A stretch of DNA of 64,000 nt from Leucocoprinus leucothites. Taxonomy: Eukaryota; Basidiomycota; Agaricomycetes; Agaricales; Agaricaceae. The notes under the pieces were generated by a model. The model saw nothing but the letters and a program-made list of their open reading frames with translations. It did not search any database and was not told the DNA's origin. Shown piece after piece: positions 11,219-23,437 of the stretch (the stretch's first letter is position 1; each line of letters begins with the position of its first letter). Position numbers and translations under genes: made by a program. The stretch covers positions 868,001-932,000 of the forward strand of contig JAACJO010000013.1 of assembly GCA_013368445.1 (NCBI GenBank). The letters are read 5' to 3'.

Positions 11219-12250
11219 CTAAGATTTCAACATCCACAAATGCTTGTTCTTCTCTACATACTCCCTCAAGCTTACCACACCTTGGACTGCTCCCTCACGT
11301 CGAAAAATAGCTTCCTCAGAGCCCTGAGCAATCCTTAGTTCACCATCAACAAGCCCCCAAGCGAAAGATTCGTCAAAGCCAATACTACGCATGTGTTCAA
11401 TATATTCTGCTTCTGTGATGCGTGTGTGCGTGATTGTCCGTCCAAGGGCGGTGCTGAGGAGATCAGCAACCTACGAGACGAAAAGAACAGGCAATGATCT
11501 ATTGTTGAGTCCTCTTTTGAGGTAAGTAATGGCTCGACGGACCTGGTCGTTGGTGAAAAGCTCTGGCCCGTGAATGATCACGTCGTAATTCCAAGTTTTC
11601 CAATCACTCAGTCTCTCATGTACGAGCTCGGATATGTCTTCGGCGGAGACAAAAGGTACTTTTCCATCCTCCCAAACAGAGAATATTGTGTCCTGGTCCT
11701 TGATGCTCTCGATCTGAAATTCACCGAGGTTTTCTGAGAAATGAGCAGTTAATCAACTCAGTATCGGAGTACGAAGATCGGGAGCAAAGACATGCATACC
11801 GATAAACCAAGTCGGTCGGACTACAACCCATTGAATCCCTTGCTCAGTACCCAATTTCTTCAGATGTGCATGCACTTCGCCCAAGGAAGGATCCCCAGGT
11901 TCCGCCTGAGTCGCGCTGAGCAACAAGAACCTATTCACACCTTTCTCCCGCGCAAAATCGATAAAGTCGTTCATCATTCTGACCTCCCATGTAACAGGCG
12001 CAATGAGGTATATCCTATCGATCTTTGACAAATTTTGCTCTGTCACATAGTCGAAGGGATTTGTCCAGGAGGCGCGGTCCAACCAATCGAATTTGACAGC
12101 ATGGACTCTGGAGAGATCAGATCCGGACAGCGACTCTGGTTTTCCACCCTTGCGAGAGGCTAGGAGGATTGTGTGTGTTGATCGATCAGAGAAACGACGT
12201 GCTAGTGGTACACCGGTCTTTCCAGTGCCGCCTGTGAGGAGAATCGTCAT
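11219..12250 (-). CDS. NmrA-like NAD(P)-binding protein (EasG/festuclavine-dehydrogenase-like)
   Basis: Atypical short-chain dehydrogenase of the NmrA type. Three exons (12250-11800, 11733-11543, 11470-11219) sum to 894 nt, 297 residues. The protein opens with a Rossmann dinucleotide-binding motif, MTILLTGGTGKTGVPLA, variant of GxxGxxG. It continues through NLSKIDRIYLIAPVTWE, RFLLLSATQAEPGDPS and WVVVRPTWFIG, then an exon with the family block FSVWEDGKVPFVSAEDISELV. This order matches the reductases often annotated as festuclavine or agroclavine dehydrogenase-like in basidiomycetes. No alkaloid cluster is present, so the substrate is unknown. Pieces of a related gene lie just downstream on the plus axis (12.65-12.8 kb) and at 45.0-45.2 kb. 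Confidence 0.82.
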
Positions 12251-12649
12251 GTTCGTTCGGTGACGTGTTCAGTGGGGGGTGAATGGACACGAACCTTTTT
12301 TGAACTCACATGCCTAGAGCGTCTTTGAAGATCTGACTCATGAGTCTTGATAATGAGTTACTTGTGGTTGGGCGCGCTACTGCGGCGCTGGGAAAATATT
12401 CACTTATGTACTGATGAATGTCAGTGTCCCGAAAGTCGATGAACACTAGCCTGGCAAACACCAGGGAGGAACAAGCACAAGTAGATTTGCAGGCCAATTT
12501 AGAGCCATTCCAAGTCCACGCACGGTCGCACGGTGATGGTCAAGCCTGATTGAGGCCCTAAGAAGATTGGAGGCGAAAGGGCTTTCAACTTCAGGTTCAC
12601 TGGGCGATTGACCCGTGGTGTAAGTGTAGATAGCACAAGTAAAAGAAGA
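12251..12649. other. Intergenic, NmrA promoter side
   Basis: No recognised gene. This should contain the promoter of the NmrA-like gene, which is read leftward from 12250. Confidence 0.35.
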
Positions 12650-12795
12650 TTCGATGCATTTGGAAGCACATATTCACTCCAGGGTCCACTCCCCCGCAGA
12701 ATTAATCAAAGGGTTCATCACTCAAACGTCCCATGTGAAAGGCTCAGAAGACAAGATAAATCTTTGAGAGCTTTTGCTCTACCAGCGTCCCCAAG
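12650..12795 (-). pseudogene. NmrA-like gene fragment (relic)
   Basis: On the minus strand the stretch VEQKLSKIYLV, then sequence equivalent to the FTWDV and NDFIDFA region, aligns by eye with the intact neighbour (TEQNLSKIDRIYLIAPVTWE). At DNA level 12660-12790 lines up with 11930-12050. Stops and indels break the frame. It follows directly on the Bin3 relic, as a similar fragment follows the intact Bin3 gene at 45.2 kb. Confidence 0.65.
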
Positions 12796-13310
12796 ATGAA
12801 CTCAAGTATATCGTCGAGCGATTTATGATGTACGCGGTCGTTAAATGTCACAAAGACGTCACGGGTTGGAAGGTGCTTGGCGTAGGGGTTCATTGCACGT
12901 TTATGTAAAGCCTGGACCAGTGGTGTCGATGAGGAGACCATGAAGAGGGTAGAGAAGCGTATGTGCCTCCTTCAGCAGCTCCACCAACTTGACTCTCGAA
13001 AAAGTCAAGGCCCATGCCACTCAGAACGGATGCGAAATCTTCAGGCCGAAGTTTCATGTTTTGGTAATTCTCTCTGATGTGTAGTATCAGAAGCGGTTTT
13101 ACTGTAAGAAATACAGACGTGCGCACCTCCGCCATGCGTTTGGCTTTGGCGTATGATTCCCAAACTTAAGACTCGAGGATTAAGTGTCCGCCCCCATGCA
13201 GGACTATGTGAATCTTACGGAAATACGCGACGAGTCTGTCGTCTCCTCGGTTCAAGTGAGTCCACTTGGTTGTTGGGTTCCTGTCACCACACATCAGTCA
13301 CGTCTATACA
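12796..13310 (-). pseudogene. Bin3/MePCE methyltransferase fragment (relic)
   Basis: Decayed copy of the 3' half of the intact Bin3-type gene at 45.2-46.2 kb. The minus strand keeps MAE followed by a donor-like GTGCGCAC, then ENYQNMKLRPEDFASVL where the intact gene has [17 protein letters not shown], then [21 protein letters not shown] and a last-exon equivalent KRAMNPYAKHL. Introns are retained in position, so this is a genomic duplicate and not a processed copy. The SAM-binding N-terminal half is missing. On the plus strand the exon 2 equivalent runs to about 13310 (CCACTTGGTTGTTGG near 13261). Confidence 0.75.
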
Positions 13311-13630
13311 GGTAAAGCCAAGGCGTAAACTTGAGTGTTAACACACTCTTCATGGTTTACTGTGACCTTGCCTGCTGGACGACGAGCTGAGGACGGATCC
13401 GTCGTCTCCTTGGTTTAATTGACGTCTGGACCCTAAATCTAATTGCTTTATTGAGAGCTCGCAACACGTGTCTGAGTGTTTCCAGCTGGATTGTCTTCCA
13501 CGAATTGGTAGCCCAAGTATATGAGAGAAGTGTCATAGACAGATTTGAGGCGTGGGTTTTGTAATCTTGAGGGATACTTTGAGCTGGATAAACGATGAGT
13601 TGTGGAGAGTGGTGTGTCGTGACTAGGCAG
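13311..13630. other. Intergenic
   Basis: No recognisable gene. A minus-strand open frame at 13448-13660 has no family features. Confidence 0.3.
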
Positions 13631-13634
13631 TGCT

Positions 13635-13735
13635 TGTCGGTATGGCGCAGTGGTTTGCACAGCTTACCCGCAGCCGGGTATCAGTGGCCAATCGATCGAG
13701 CTAAGTCGAGGGTGCCGATTCGAGCCTTTCAAAGC
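13635..13735 (+). repeat. tRNA-like sequence, possible SINE head
   Basis: TGGCGCAGTGG near 13643 matches a pol III A box, and GATTCGAGCC about 70 bp further on resembles a B box. The T-arm and acceptor stems do not pair properly, so it does not look like a working tRNA gene. A tRNA-derived SINE or tRNA pseudogene fits better. I found no second copy in the window. Confidence 0.35.
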
Positions 13736-14403
13736 CAAACCAGTGCTAACTACTTTTAGCACGACTCGAGCCTGGGAAAGTGGCGAGTCGGCGATCATCG
13801 ATCGACATTAGTCAATTACCGATGTTCAATGTCCGCTCAGCGTAAGGACAGTCGATTTGTATATATCTACTCTTTGAAAACGCATCACCACTCCCACCCC
13901 CATCCTCAACAGTGTTAAAGCAAAGAACAAGGAACACTAATGTGGACTGTTGTACAATGGACAGAGTTAGAGCGTGTGCGAAATTGAGTGAGAGCTGTGT
14001 CTCTCGCCCCTGCATTTGCAATTTGGCGGCACCCGCTGGGCCAAAAACGTGCGAGTGAGATCACCATGAGCGTTCCGTACCGTGAGAGGTAACGATGATT
14101 AATAGAAAAAGACAATCTTGCTCTTACGGTTCACCGGTGGGCCTAATACGAGAATTGTATCATGATAGTATAAGGCTGCAATGTAACGCTGAGATTTTTA
14201 TTACATCTCCCCTATTTCCAGCTGTATCAGAGTCTCTTTAATTCGCGTGCAATAAATAACCAGCGACCTAATAGGAATCATGTGCTAAGTGGAATTGGGG
14301 AGGTGATGTTAGCTCTCGAGTCTGGAAATTATTCGGCGTCATTATGGATGGGTCATATACTAGTTCATACCCGGGATTTCAATCTCCCTTAAATAATGAT
14401 GAA
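13736..14403. other. Intergenic, left flank of the transposon nest
   Basis: No recognised gene. The last bases, GAGTT at 14404-14408, are the left target-site duplication of copia-A. Confidence 0.4.
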
Positions 14404-14408
14404 GAGTT

Positions 14409-14770
14409 TGTTGAATCACGTGCGTGTCTACATGCTGCTATGTTCGTGTTCACTCTCAATTATGATATATGCATTCTATTAATAGATACCACTATGTTCA
14501 CGCACTGATACTTCGTGCGGACTATACATGTTTTACCTGTACCCTTTACCACCTCAAAATGATGGTGTAATGTCCTTTTTATAGTAGATATTATTCGGAC
14601 ATTTTAGTATAAATACCCTGTATTTTCTTTGTATTTCAATAGTCAATTCTACTCTCTCAGTCACAACTGCTACTTCTAAAAACTCCCATAACAGACCAAC
14701 TGCCTAGTAAAGTGAGTCATCGACTACGTTGTCTACCTTCACTGCTATGCTTCCCATTGCTGCTTCAACA
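14409..14770 (+). repeat. copia-A 5' LTR
   Basis: Begins TGTTGAATCACG and ends TTCAACA; matches 39681-40042 along its whole length. Confidence 0.93.
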
Positions 14771-14786
14771 GGTTATGGGCCCCGAT
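14771..14786 (+). promoter_or_regulatory. copia-A primer-binding site (half-tRNA iMet type)
   Basis: GGTTATGGGCCC lies directly inside the 5' LTR. Its complement GGGCCCATAACC resembles the anticodon arm of initiator tRNA-Met (GGGCTCATAACC), not a tRNA 3' end. Drosophila copia also primes from an internally cut initiator tRNA. The same site lies inside the copia-B 5' LTR. Confidence 0.65.
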
Positions 14787-15670
14787 CACCAGCTCAATAT
14801 CACACTAGTTGACTAGCTCGCTGTGCTTGACATCTGAGAAGGACTAGATCAACCTGTTATGGGAAGGCCGCTTCCTAGTGCCACCACTGTACCTTGTAAA
14901 GGGCCCAGCATCCCTTCTCATTTCTGTGTCTTACCCTAGTCCTTAGGTGATTTGGGTTTGAAACCTTGCTCAGTTAGTGCATCATTGCTGCTTCTAACAA
15001 ACAATGTTGACTGATGACTTCTTTTCAGAATGTCTTCTATCAACAATGGAGCTTCTTGCATTCCTGTCCTCCAAGGCCCCCAGAACTACCAGTTCTGGTC
15101 CATGAGGATGCAGGGATATCTTTCCATAATCACAACCCCTGGAACCCCTCTTATGGGATGGACCATCATACAAGGAATCGTTCCCACTCTTCCTCCTATT
15201 GCTTCCCCTGTCTTGGGTGAGGACAATGTTGTCATGAATGCTGCAGAGGTTGCCACCTCAATTGCACATCAAGATGAAGAAGAATGTCAAAGGAACTTCC
15301 TTGAGCAATCTGCAATTGGCATGCTAATTCAAGCTGTCCCAGATTCCATGCTCCACTTGATTGTCCAAGGAGATCCAGCCACCACCTGGGATGGTCTCCA
15401 ACACCTTTATGGTGTCCAAGGTCCTGCATCTGTTTACAGTGACTTTGTCCATGCCATCTCCTGGTCTCTCCCTGGCAACATGGATCCAGCTCAGTCCATT
15501 GCTGAGCTTGAATCTCTTTTCACTCGGATTGAAGGCATGACCACGCAACTTCCTGAGGTGATCCGTGCCATGATTCTGCTTTGTGCTGTCCCACAAGGGA
15601 TGGAAACCTTAGCACAGTCAATCCTTGCAAACCAAACACAAATGTCCCAACTCACATGGGATCTGGTCCA

Positions 15671-16044
15671 TGTCGAAGCAGCAATGGGGAGTGTAGCGGT
15701 GAAGGTAGACGACGAGGTCAGTACTCACTTTACTAGGCAGTTAGTCTGTTATGGGAGTATGTTCGAGGTAGTAGTTGCGACTGAGAATGTAGAATTGACT
15801 GTAGAATTACGAAGAAAATACAAAGTATTTATACTAGAATGTCCAAATAATATCTACTATATCGAGGACATTACACCATTGTTTTGAGGTGGTAAAGGGT
15901 ACAAGTAAAACGTATAGTAAAACATGTATAGTCCGCACGAAGTATCGGTGCGTGAACATAGTGGTATCTATTAATAGAATGCATATATCATAATTGAGGG
16001 TGAACATGAACATAGCAGCGTGTAGACGCGCATGTGATTCAACA
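15671..16044 (-). repeat. copia-B 3' LTR
   Basis: On the minus strand starts TGTTGAATCACATG and ends GCTTCGACA. Pairs with 21700-22073. Confidence 0.93.
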
Positions 16045-16122
16045 CTCATCCTCACTCGAAATAGCAGGAGATGCATAATTGAGCGACTATGAAAGCGCTT
16101 CATTTAAGCGGCTATTAAAGCG

Positions 16123-19100
16123 CTAAAGAAATTCAATACCCAGAGAATAAACAAATTTATTGAAGAGAATTGAACTGAGGTTTTTCGTCAGAATATCGGC
16201 AGGGTTGTTTGAGCCCTCGATAAATTCTAACTCAACGGAACCTTCTTCAACGATATCTCGGATATAGTGGTATCGTATATCAATATGCTTTGAGCGTTTT
16301 TCTTGAACTGGGTTCTCGCTCCAGAAGATAGATCCAATATTATCACCATAGAGAATCGGAGCAGGTATTTTAAAACCTATCTCTTCGAGAAGTTGTCGAA
16401 TCCACATCAACTGGCAGCTGCAATCAGATAGCGCCATATACTCAGCTTCAGTAGATGACAAAGCGACAGTTTTCTGCTTGCGGCTAAGCCAGCTTACAGG
16501 TCCACGCACTATTGTAACAAAATTACCTGTGACAGATCGTCGAGACTGTCCGTCTTGCGCCCAATCACTATCAGAACAAGCAATGACGGCCTGGTTAGAA
16601 GCTCCATCAAATACAAGTCGATAATTGCGCGTTGATCACAAATATTGCAGCACATGGAGTCCAGCCCGGAAGTGCGCATTGGAAGGGGCAGCAGATTGCT
16701 GGGAGAGTTTGACAACCGCAAAGGATATGTCAGGTCTCGATCCGATCATAAGATACATCAGTGATCCGACTAACTGTTGGTAACGAGTTCTAAACTTAGG
16801 ATCTACCTTATCAACATAGGGTTCGAAGATGAATCCGGATGGCAGCGGTGTGAATTTCGTGCCTTTGGGAATCTCAAACTTCTCAAGAACCTTATCGAGG
16901 TATTTCACTTGATCTATATAGAGTTTTCTCTCTTTTCGATCTCGTGATATGTTCATGCCTAGGAACTCAGAAAGTTCACCTTGGTCACGACATTCCCAAG
17001 TGGTCATGAATTTTTGCTTCAACTCGGAGAGGAGCAGGGAATTCTTTTTACCCATAAAGAAGACATCATCCACATAAATGACCGCAAAGACACGCTCGCC
17101 GGTCTTGGGATGTGTAAAATGATAAACGCCAGCGTCGGACTTACAGTGCTTAAATCCAAGTTTCAGCATCGATGAAGTGAGTGCTTTCCACCAGGATAAG
17201 CCAGCTTGTTTCAGACCGTAGATCGCTTTGCGTAATCTCCAGACTTTCTTCTCATGGCCAGGAAGTCGGAATCCTTCTGGCTGTTCCATATAGATCTCTT
17301 CATCCAGATCGCCATATAAATAGGCTGTTTTGACGTCAACAGAGTGAAGGTCAAAGTCCTCAAGCGCTGCAATGCCAAGAAGTAGGCGCGCAGTCTCATA
17401 TCGGACAACTGGAGAAAAGAGTTCATCGAAGTCGATTCCCTCAATCTGGGAGAATCCTTTCACAACAAGGTGAGAGCGATATCGATTATCAGACTTGATG
17501 TTATAAACCCATCTATTTTTAATAGCTCTCCTTCCTTTTGGGAGATCAACGAGCTCATATACACCTCGCTTATGAAGCGCGTCTAATTCCTCAAGCATCG
17601 CTTTTTGCCATTTAGTTTGAGTATCAGCGTCTAAATTCGCGATATCTCGGAATTGTTCGGGGACTGGCCCGTTGGCGCGTTGTGCGAGAAGGAAATCGAC
17701 TAATTTTACCCCCCCTTCCTTCACGAACTTCGCAAAATCGGTAGATGACGGTTTAGTGTCGATACTACTATCCGGGTGAGGGATATTCCAATTTCATAAT
17801 CTGTTCCGAGCTTCCTCATCGGAAATTGCTCCAGGAATAGGTCGATATTGAGCACGATTGCATGGTAAGTTAGGATTGAGTTCCCTGTATCGTCGGATGA
17901 CATCAAGAGGGTCGCTCCTATCACCATACATGTTTCCTGGTCTGTTCGGAGGTTGAACATTTCGCCTAGGACGGCGGTTTTCACGTTCGGTGACCCAGCG
18001 GTCAAGCCGTTCTAGTGCATCAAGATCATCCTGGACCGAAGGTTGTGGTGGCGGTACCTCGGGTGGAGATGGAGACCGAGCACGTTTACGTGGACCAGGT
18101 TCCTTTCTCGCGAAGGTCCCAGAGAAGGAGGTAGCTCAACTTCTTCTTCCTCTTCTTTTGGATCGCGATCTTCCAGATCAGCGTAAGAAAGAGGTGGGCT
18201 TAGCGATCTAGGAGGTGAAGGTGTTTTAGGGCATGGAGGAGCACGAGGTGAAGGCGCACGAGGTGGCTCTCCTCCTCGAGGTGCAGACGGATGGTCTACA
18301 TTTGGAACATTCGGAATAGTCGAGATTGGAGGAATCTCAGTGCGAGGCGGCTCAGGGTAAACTGCGGGTTTTTGATCTGGACATTTTGGGAACATTTTTT
18401 CATCGAAGATGACAGTTGGTGAGATAAACTCGGCATTTCCTCGAGTATGGCGGAGAAAGATGTAATTCTTCTCCTGATCATATCCAACGAAGATCATCAG
18501 TTCAGATTTCGCAGATAATTTATTTGGGCGCATTTTGTCCGGAAGGAACACATATGCGGCACAACCGAATACTCGTAGGTGACTGATGTCAGGTTTATGT
18601 CCATGTACTAATTCAAAAGGAGTTTTCCATTGGATGCGGTTCATCGATGTGCGATTGTAGATGTGGGTTGCGGTGTTAATTGCGAAATCCCACCATGAAT
18701 CTGGAAGACACATGTGAAGTCGCATGGCTTGCGCCTTCTCATGCAGTGTTCGATTCAATCTTTCTGCTCGCCCATTCTGTTGATGAACACGGGGCGCACT
18801 TGGTGTGAACTCAATCCCTTTCACCCTAAGATAATCTTGCAGAGTACCTGCTACGAATTCTCCTCCTCGATCGGATGTGAATCGACGAATCGATTTGCCA
18901 AATTGGTTCTGAATGTAAGTTAGAAGCTCAACCATCCGGGGAGCTGCTTCGGCTTTTGATCGCAGAAGTACCACGTGGGCAAATGAGGAGTAATCGTCCA
19001 ATAAGGTCATGACCCATTTGTACTTGTGATAAGATACGATGGGGAGCTCAAAGAGATCACTGTGAACGTGTTCAAAGGCTTCTTTTGCCCGAATTGGGTT

Positions 19101-21440
19101 ATCATTAAAGGGTTTCTGGTGCATCTTCCCTTTCATGCAGCCTGGACAAGGGCGCGAATGACCGGGAATTGAAACCTGAGGTCCATTCAGTGTGGAGTCG
19201 GTAGTTTTGCTCAACACGCAATTAGACGGATGTCCTAAACGTTGATGCCAGATATTATAGTCAGGATGCTGAGCGACATGGCTCGAAGCATTCGAATGTA
19301 CAATTCGACATTTTACCGTTTGTAGTGTGGGCTGCCACTCAGAGCGAGGAGCCGCTGACAAAACAGCATTGCCTGACTCATCCTGAAAGATAGTACCATG
19401 TTTATCAGCCTCGCTGCGCAACCCGGATTCCAGGAGTTGACTGGCAGACATGAGGTGATCGTGCATACCCTTTACATAGAACACAGGAGACAATGAAGTC
19501 GTCGCCGTGATCGTTTTTCCGTTATCATGGATCTCGTGTTCAATCAAGACAGTGCCTCAACCCGATATGAATAGGGGAGCGTTCTTGTTAGCTGTCTGAA
19601 TTTCACCAAATTTCCCCATTTCGATTGTAGAAAAATCGTCCAAATAGGGTGTGAAATGTGCGGAAGCACCCGAATCAAGAATCCAAGAAGCAGCCCGTGA
19701 AGGCGCTTTCTTTCCCTTACAGTGGCAACATAAAGTTTTCTCACACTTGGATAGGTTCACACAGCGCGGCACAGAGGTCAAATCACAGTTTAATAATAGC
19801 CCCACAGGGGCGACTGAAATAGTGCGCGATACAAAGGAAGTATATACAGGAGCCGGAGATGACGTAACTAGTCCACGAAAGTGTTCAGCATGGCCAGGAG
19901 TGCTCACATGGGAGCGGGCTCGAGTGGGGCGACAGGCCCCTTCTCGGTCGTGCTGTGGCGTCACCATATCAGTGTTAATCCAATCAGAGATAGAAGAAAA
20001 GACTTGCGTTGTCCACAACCCAGAAGTCCACCCGTCAGAATCCTCCCCCTTGGAGTCGGATTCGAGCATCGGATCAGCCAGAGGTGTCATCCTCGGCGAC
20101 GGTGGGCATTCGTCCATATCTCCTCCATAATAAGGGATTTCCTCAATAATGGAGCCCGTCGTTTCGGCTTCGACCGCGAGGTCGGCGAGCCTTTCATCCC
20201 AAATCTTCAGCACTTTATCCTTGGTAGCTTTCGAGCTTCTGCGACGATATCCCTCGGACTGAGGAGATTCGGAGATTCACTCCTGAAGCCGTGGTGTATT
20301 CTTTCGCGCTTCTGCAACAAGGTGGCGTGTGGATGACGAAGGGCTTGCGTTAGCCGGTTCTGCCAGCGAGGCGATCCGGTTCGCGAGGAGAGGACGGTTA
20401 GCGATAGCGGGGGCAGCGAAACCAATGGCACTGGAAGAGCCATATTGAGGAGCGACGGTGGTGACTCCAGAGGAGTTGGAGGTGTCGGCATCGGTCGCAG
20501 CTTCATTAGCAGCACCCTTGCCTTTTTTGCCTCCTCTCTTACCCCGTTTTCCTTTTTTGCCATCTCCGCCGGGATTGCCAGTCTGGGGGTTACCAGGCTT
20601 CTGGCCAGCGCCTTGATTAGGAGGCTGCTGCTGCTGTGGCTGCTGCTGGGGCTGTGATTGAAACGGCCCTTGTTGTTGTCCTTGCCCCTGGCGTTGTTGA
20701 TTACCGGGGTTCCGGTTCTGCTGCCATTGGCCGTTGGAGCGGCCGGCGCGAGAAGCGGAAGCAGTCATCTTCTGGGACCAAGCAGCCTGAATGGCGCTTC
20801 GGACCAGATCCCATGTAAGTTGGGACATTTGCGTTTGATTCGCAAGGATTGACTGCACTAAGGTTTCCATCCCTTGTGGGACAGCGCAAAGCAGAATCAT
20901 TGCACGGATCACCTCGGGAAGTCGCACGGTCGCGCCTTCAATCCGAGTGAATAGAGATTCAAGCTCAGCGATGGACTGAGCCGGATCCATGTTTCCGGGG
21001 AGAGACCAGGAGACGGCGCGGACGAAGCCGCCATAAACAGATGCAGGACCTTGGATGCCGTAAAGACATTGGAGACCATCCCAGGTAGTGGCTGGGTCTC
21101 CTTGGACGATCAAGTGGAGCATGGAATCTGGGACTGCTTGGATAAGCAGGCCAATCGCAGATTGCTCAAGGAAGTTCCTTCGACGTTCTTCCTCTGTTCG
21201 AAGCGCATGGGAAGCAGAAGCTTCAGCAGCATTCGTGACGTTACCGTCAGTGTCCATTTCTGGAGCAACAAGAGGTGGAAGCGCAGGAGTTAAACCAGTT
21301 GTGACGGTCCAACCTGTAAGAGGGGTTCCAGGGGTTGTGATCATGGAAAGGTATCCCTGCATCCTCATGGACCAAAACTGGTAGTTCTGGGGGCCTTGAA
21401 GGACAGGAATGCGAGAAGCTCCGTTGTTGATAGAAGACAT
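16123..21440 (-). pseudogene. copia-B gag-pol polyprotein, nearly intact
   Basis: Gag starts at 21440 (MSSINNGASRIPVLQG) and carries a Gln/Pro-rich and Lys/Gly-rich tail. Going downstream: protease ILDSGASAHFT near 19660, zinc-binding HQRLGHPS...CPGCMKGK near 19250-19120, integrase HSDLF, FTSDRGGEF and NGRAERLNR, RT core with YVDDVFFMGKK near 17050-17080, and RNase H LSSTEAEYMALSD near 16440, ending KFVYSLGIEFL. The catalytic Asp/Glu residues I can see are kept. Lesions are few: TGA near 20275 and near 19558, a one-base insertion near 18110 relative to copia-A, a TGA near 17795 and a stop near 16634. These suffice to stop autonomous movement. Confidence 0.88.
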
Positions 21441-21699
21441 TCTAAAAAGAAGTCGTCAGTCAACGTTGTTCGTTAGAAGCAGCAGTGATGCGCTAATCGA
21501 GCAAGGTTTCGAACCCAAATCGCCTAAGGGCTAGGGTAAGACACAGAAATGAGAAGGGATGCTGGGCCCTTTACAAGGTACAGTGGTGGCGCTAGGAAGC
21601 GGCCTTCCCATAACAGGTCGATCTAGTCCTTCTCAGACATCAAGCACAGCGAGCTAGTCGGCTAGTGCGATATCGAGCTGGCAATCGGGGCCCATAACC

Positions 21700-22073
21700 T
21701 GTCGAAGCAGCAATGGGGAGCGTAGCGGTGAAGGTAGACGACGAGGTCAGTACTCACTTTACTAGGCAGTTAGTCTGTTATGGGAGTATGTTCGAGGTAG
21801 TAGTTGCGACTGAGAATGTAGAATTGACTGTAGAATTACGAAGAAAATACAAAGTATTTATACTAGAATGTCCAAATAATATCTACTATATCGAGGACAT
21901 TACACCATTGTTTTGAGGTGGTAAAGGGTACAAGTAAAACATATGATAAAACATGTATAGTCTGCACGAAGTATCGGTGCGTGAACATAGTGGTATCTAT
22001 TAATAGAATGCATATATCATAATTGAGAGTGAACACGAACATAGCAGCGTGTAGACGCACACGTGATTCAACA
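21700..22073 (-). repeat. copia-B 5' LTR
   Basis: 374 bp, direct repeat of 15671-16044. The primer-binding site lies at 21686-21699 on its inner side. Confidence 0.93.
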
Positions 22074-22723
22074 GTCCATAGCGCCATCCAGGCTGCTTGG
22101 TCCCAGAAGATGACTGCTTCTGCTTCTTGCACCAGCTGCTCCAATGGCCAATGGCAGCAAAACCAGAACCCCGGCAATCAACAATGCCAGGGGCAAGGAC
22201 AACAAGGGCCGTTTCAATCACAGCCCCAACAGCAGCCACAGCAGCAGCAGCCTCCTAATCAAGGCACTGGCCAGAAGCCTGGTAACAACCAATCTGGCAA
22301 TCCTGGAGGAGATGGCAAGAAAGGAAAACATGGTAAGAGAGGAGGCAAAAAAGGCAAGGGTGCTGCTAATGAAGCTGTGACTGATGCCGACACCTCCAAC
22401 TCCTCTGGAGTCACCACCATCACTCCTCAATATGGTGCTTCCAGTGCCATCGGTTTTGCTGCCCCTGCTATCACTAACCATCCTCTCCTCATGAATTGGA
22501 TCGCCTCACTGGCAGAACTGGCTAATGCAAGCCCTTCGTTATCTACACACCACCTTGTTGCAGAAGCGCGAAAGAATACACTGCAGCTTCAGGAGCAAAT
22601 CTCCAAATCTCCTCAGTCTGAGGGATATTGTCGAAGAAGCTTGAAAGCTACCAGGGATAAGGTTTTGAAGATTTGGGATGAAAGACTCACCAACCTCATG
22701 GTTGAAGCCAAAACGACAGGCTC

Positions 22724-23387
22724 TGTTATAGTGACGCCGGCCTGGTCCTAAGCTGGCACGATAAGTATCGGGTTGATCTTATCAAAGGGGACTCCTTCCC
22801 GGTAAGCAACAAAGTCATTTACTAAGTCAGAGTTATAATATGGTGATTATAATAGTAAGACTTCAGTAATTGAGATCTTTAGAGCTTAAGTTCAATTTGA
22901 CTTTGTATAGATAAAGGCTCGTATTGAGTCTCCACCTAACCAAGTAGAAACGATGATTCTCCTTGGTAGATGTTGACAACTTATATACAATACAAGTCTG
23001 TATCTAATATTAACTAGGGCTAAGGGCTTCTAATGAAAGAAGAGAAGTGTACAGCTTCCTTAACACTAATTAAACTATATAAGACGCAATCTGTCAAAGA
23101 AGCTTTAGAAGTTCTTCTAAAGAAGTTCTTCTTTGATCATCTGATCGATCACAAGGTAAGTCCAAATATAGCACAGCTATATTTAATAATCACATGTCAT
23201 CAAAATGTAAACAAAACCAAACAAACAATAATAAGTTATAACAAGTCAAGATAAATAAGTCAAAACAAACTAGAAAATACAAAGACAATTATAAGGAAAA
23301 CATAATTGCAATATTACTTAAGTAAAGCTAATATCGACTTCATATTGTAGATGGAACAAATGCTAGATATAATCAATATACATAACA
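22724..23387 (-). repeat. gypsy 3' LTR
   Basis: Plus strand runs TGTTATAGTGACGC to ACATAACA. Matches 33310-33970, and in inverted form the solo LTR at 25053-27030. Confidence 0.92.
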
Positions 23388-23400
23388 TTATCCCTTTCCT
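23388..23400 (-). promoter_or_regulatory. gypsy polypurine tract
   Basis: Minus-strand AGGAAAGGGATAA directly upstream of the 3' LTR; start of plus-strand DNA synthesis. Confidence 0.7.
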
Positions 23401-23437
23401 AGCTAAGATGTCCACATCTTAGTAACTATCTAAGTCA

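Larger units (their letters stand above)
15671..22073 (-). mobile_element. Ty1/copia retrotransposon copia-B, full length
   Basis: Minus-strand element of 6,403 bp inserted in the gag region of copia-A, same family. Target duplications GTCCA lie at 15666-15670 and 22074-22078. LTRs of 374 bp lie at 15671-16044 (3') and 21700-22073 (5'); by eye they differ at about eight positions. The primer site is next to the 5' LTR (21686-21699) and a purine tract next to the 3' LTR (16045-16055). It is much less decayed than its host element, consistent with being younger. Confidence 0.95.

Noticed and set aside
13635..13735. Functional tRNA gene
   Set aside because: The T stem and acceptor stem do not pair and no anticodon arm can be placed with confidence.
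22023..22751. Host gene encoding a Gln/Pro-rich protein
   Set aside because: It is the continuation of the copia-A gag gene after the copia-B insertion, as the matching copia-B gag shows.
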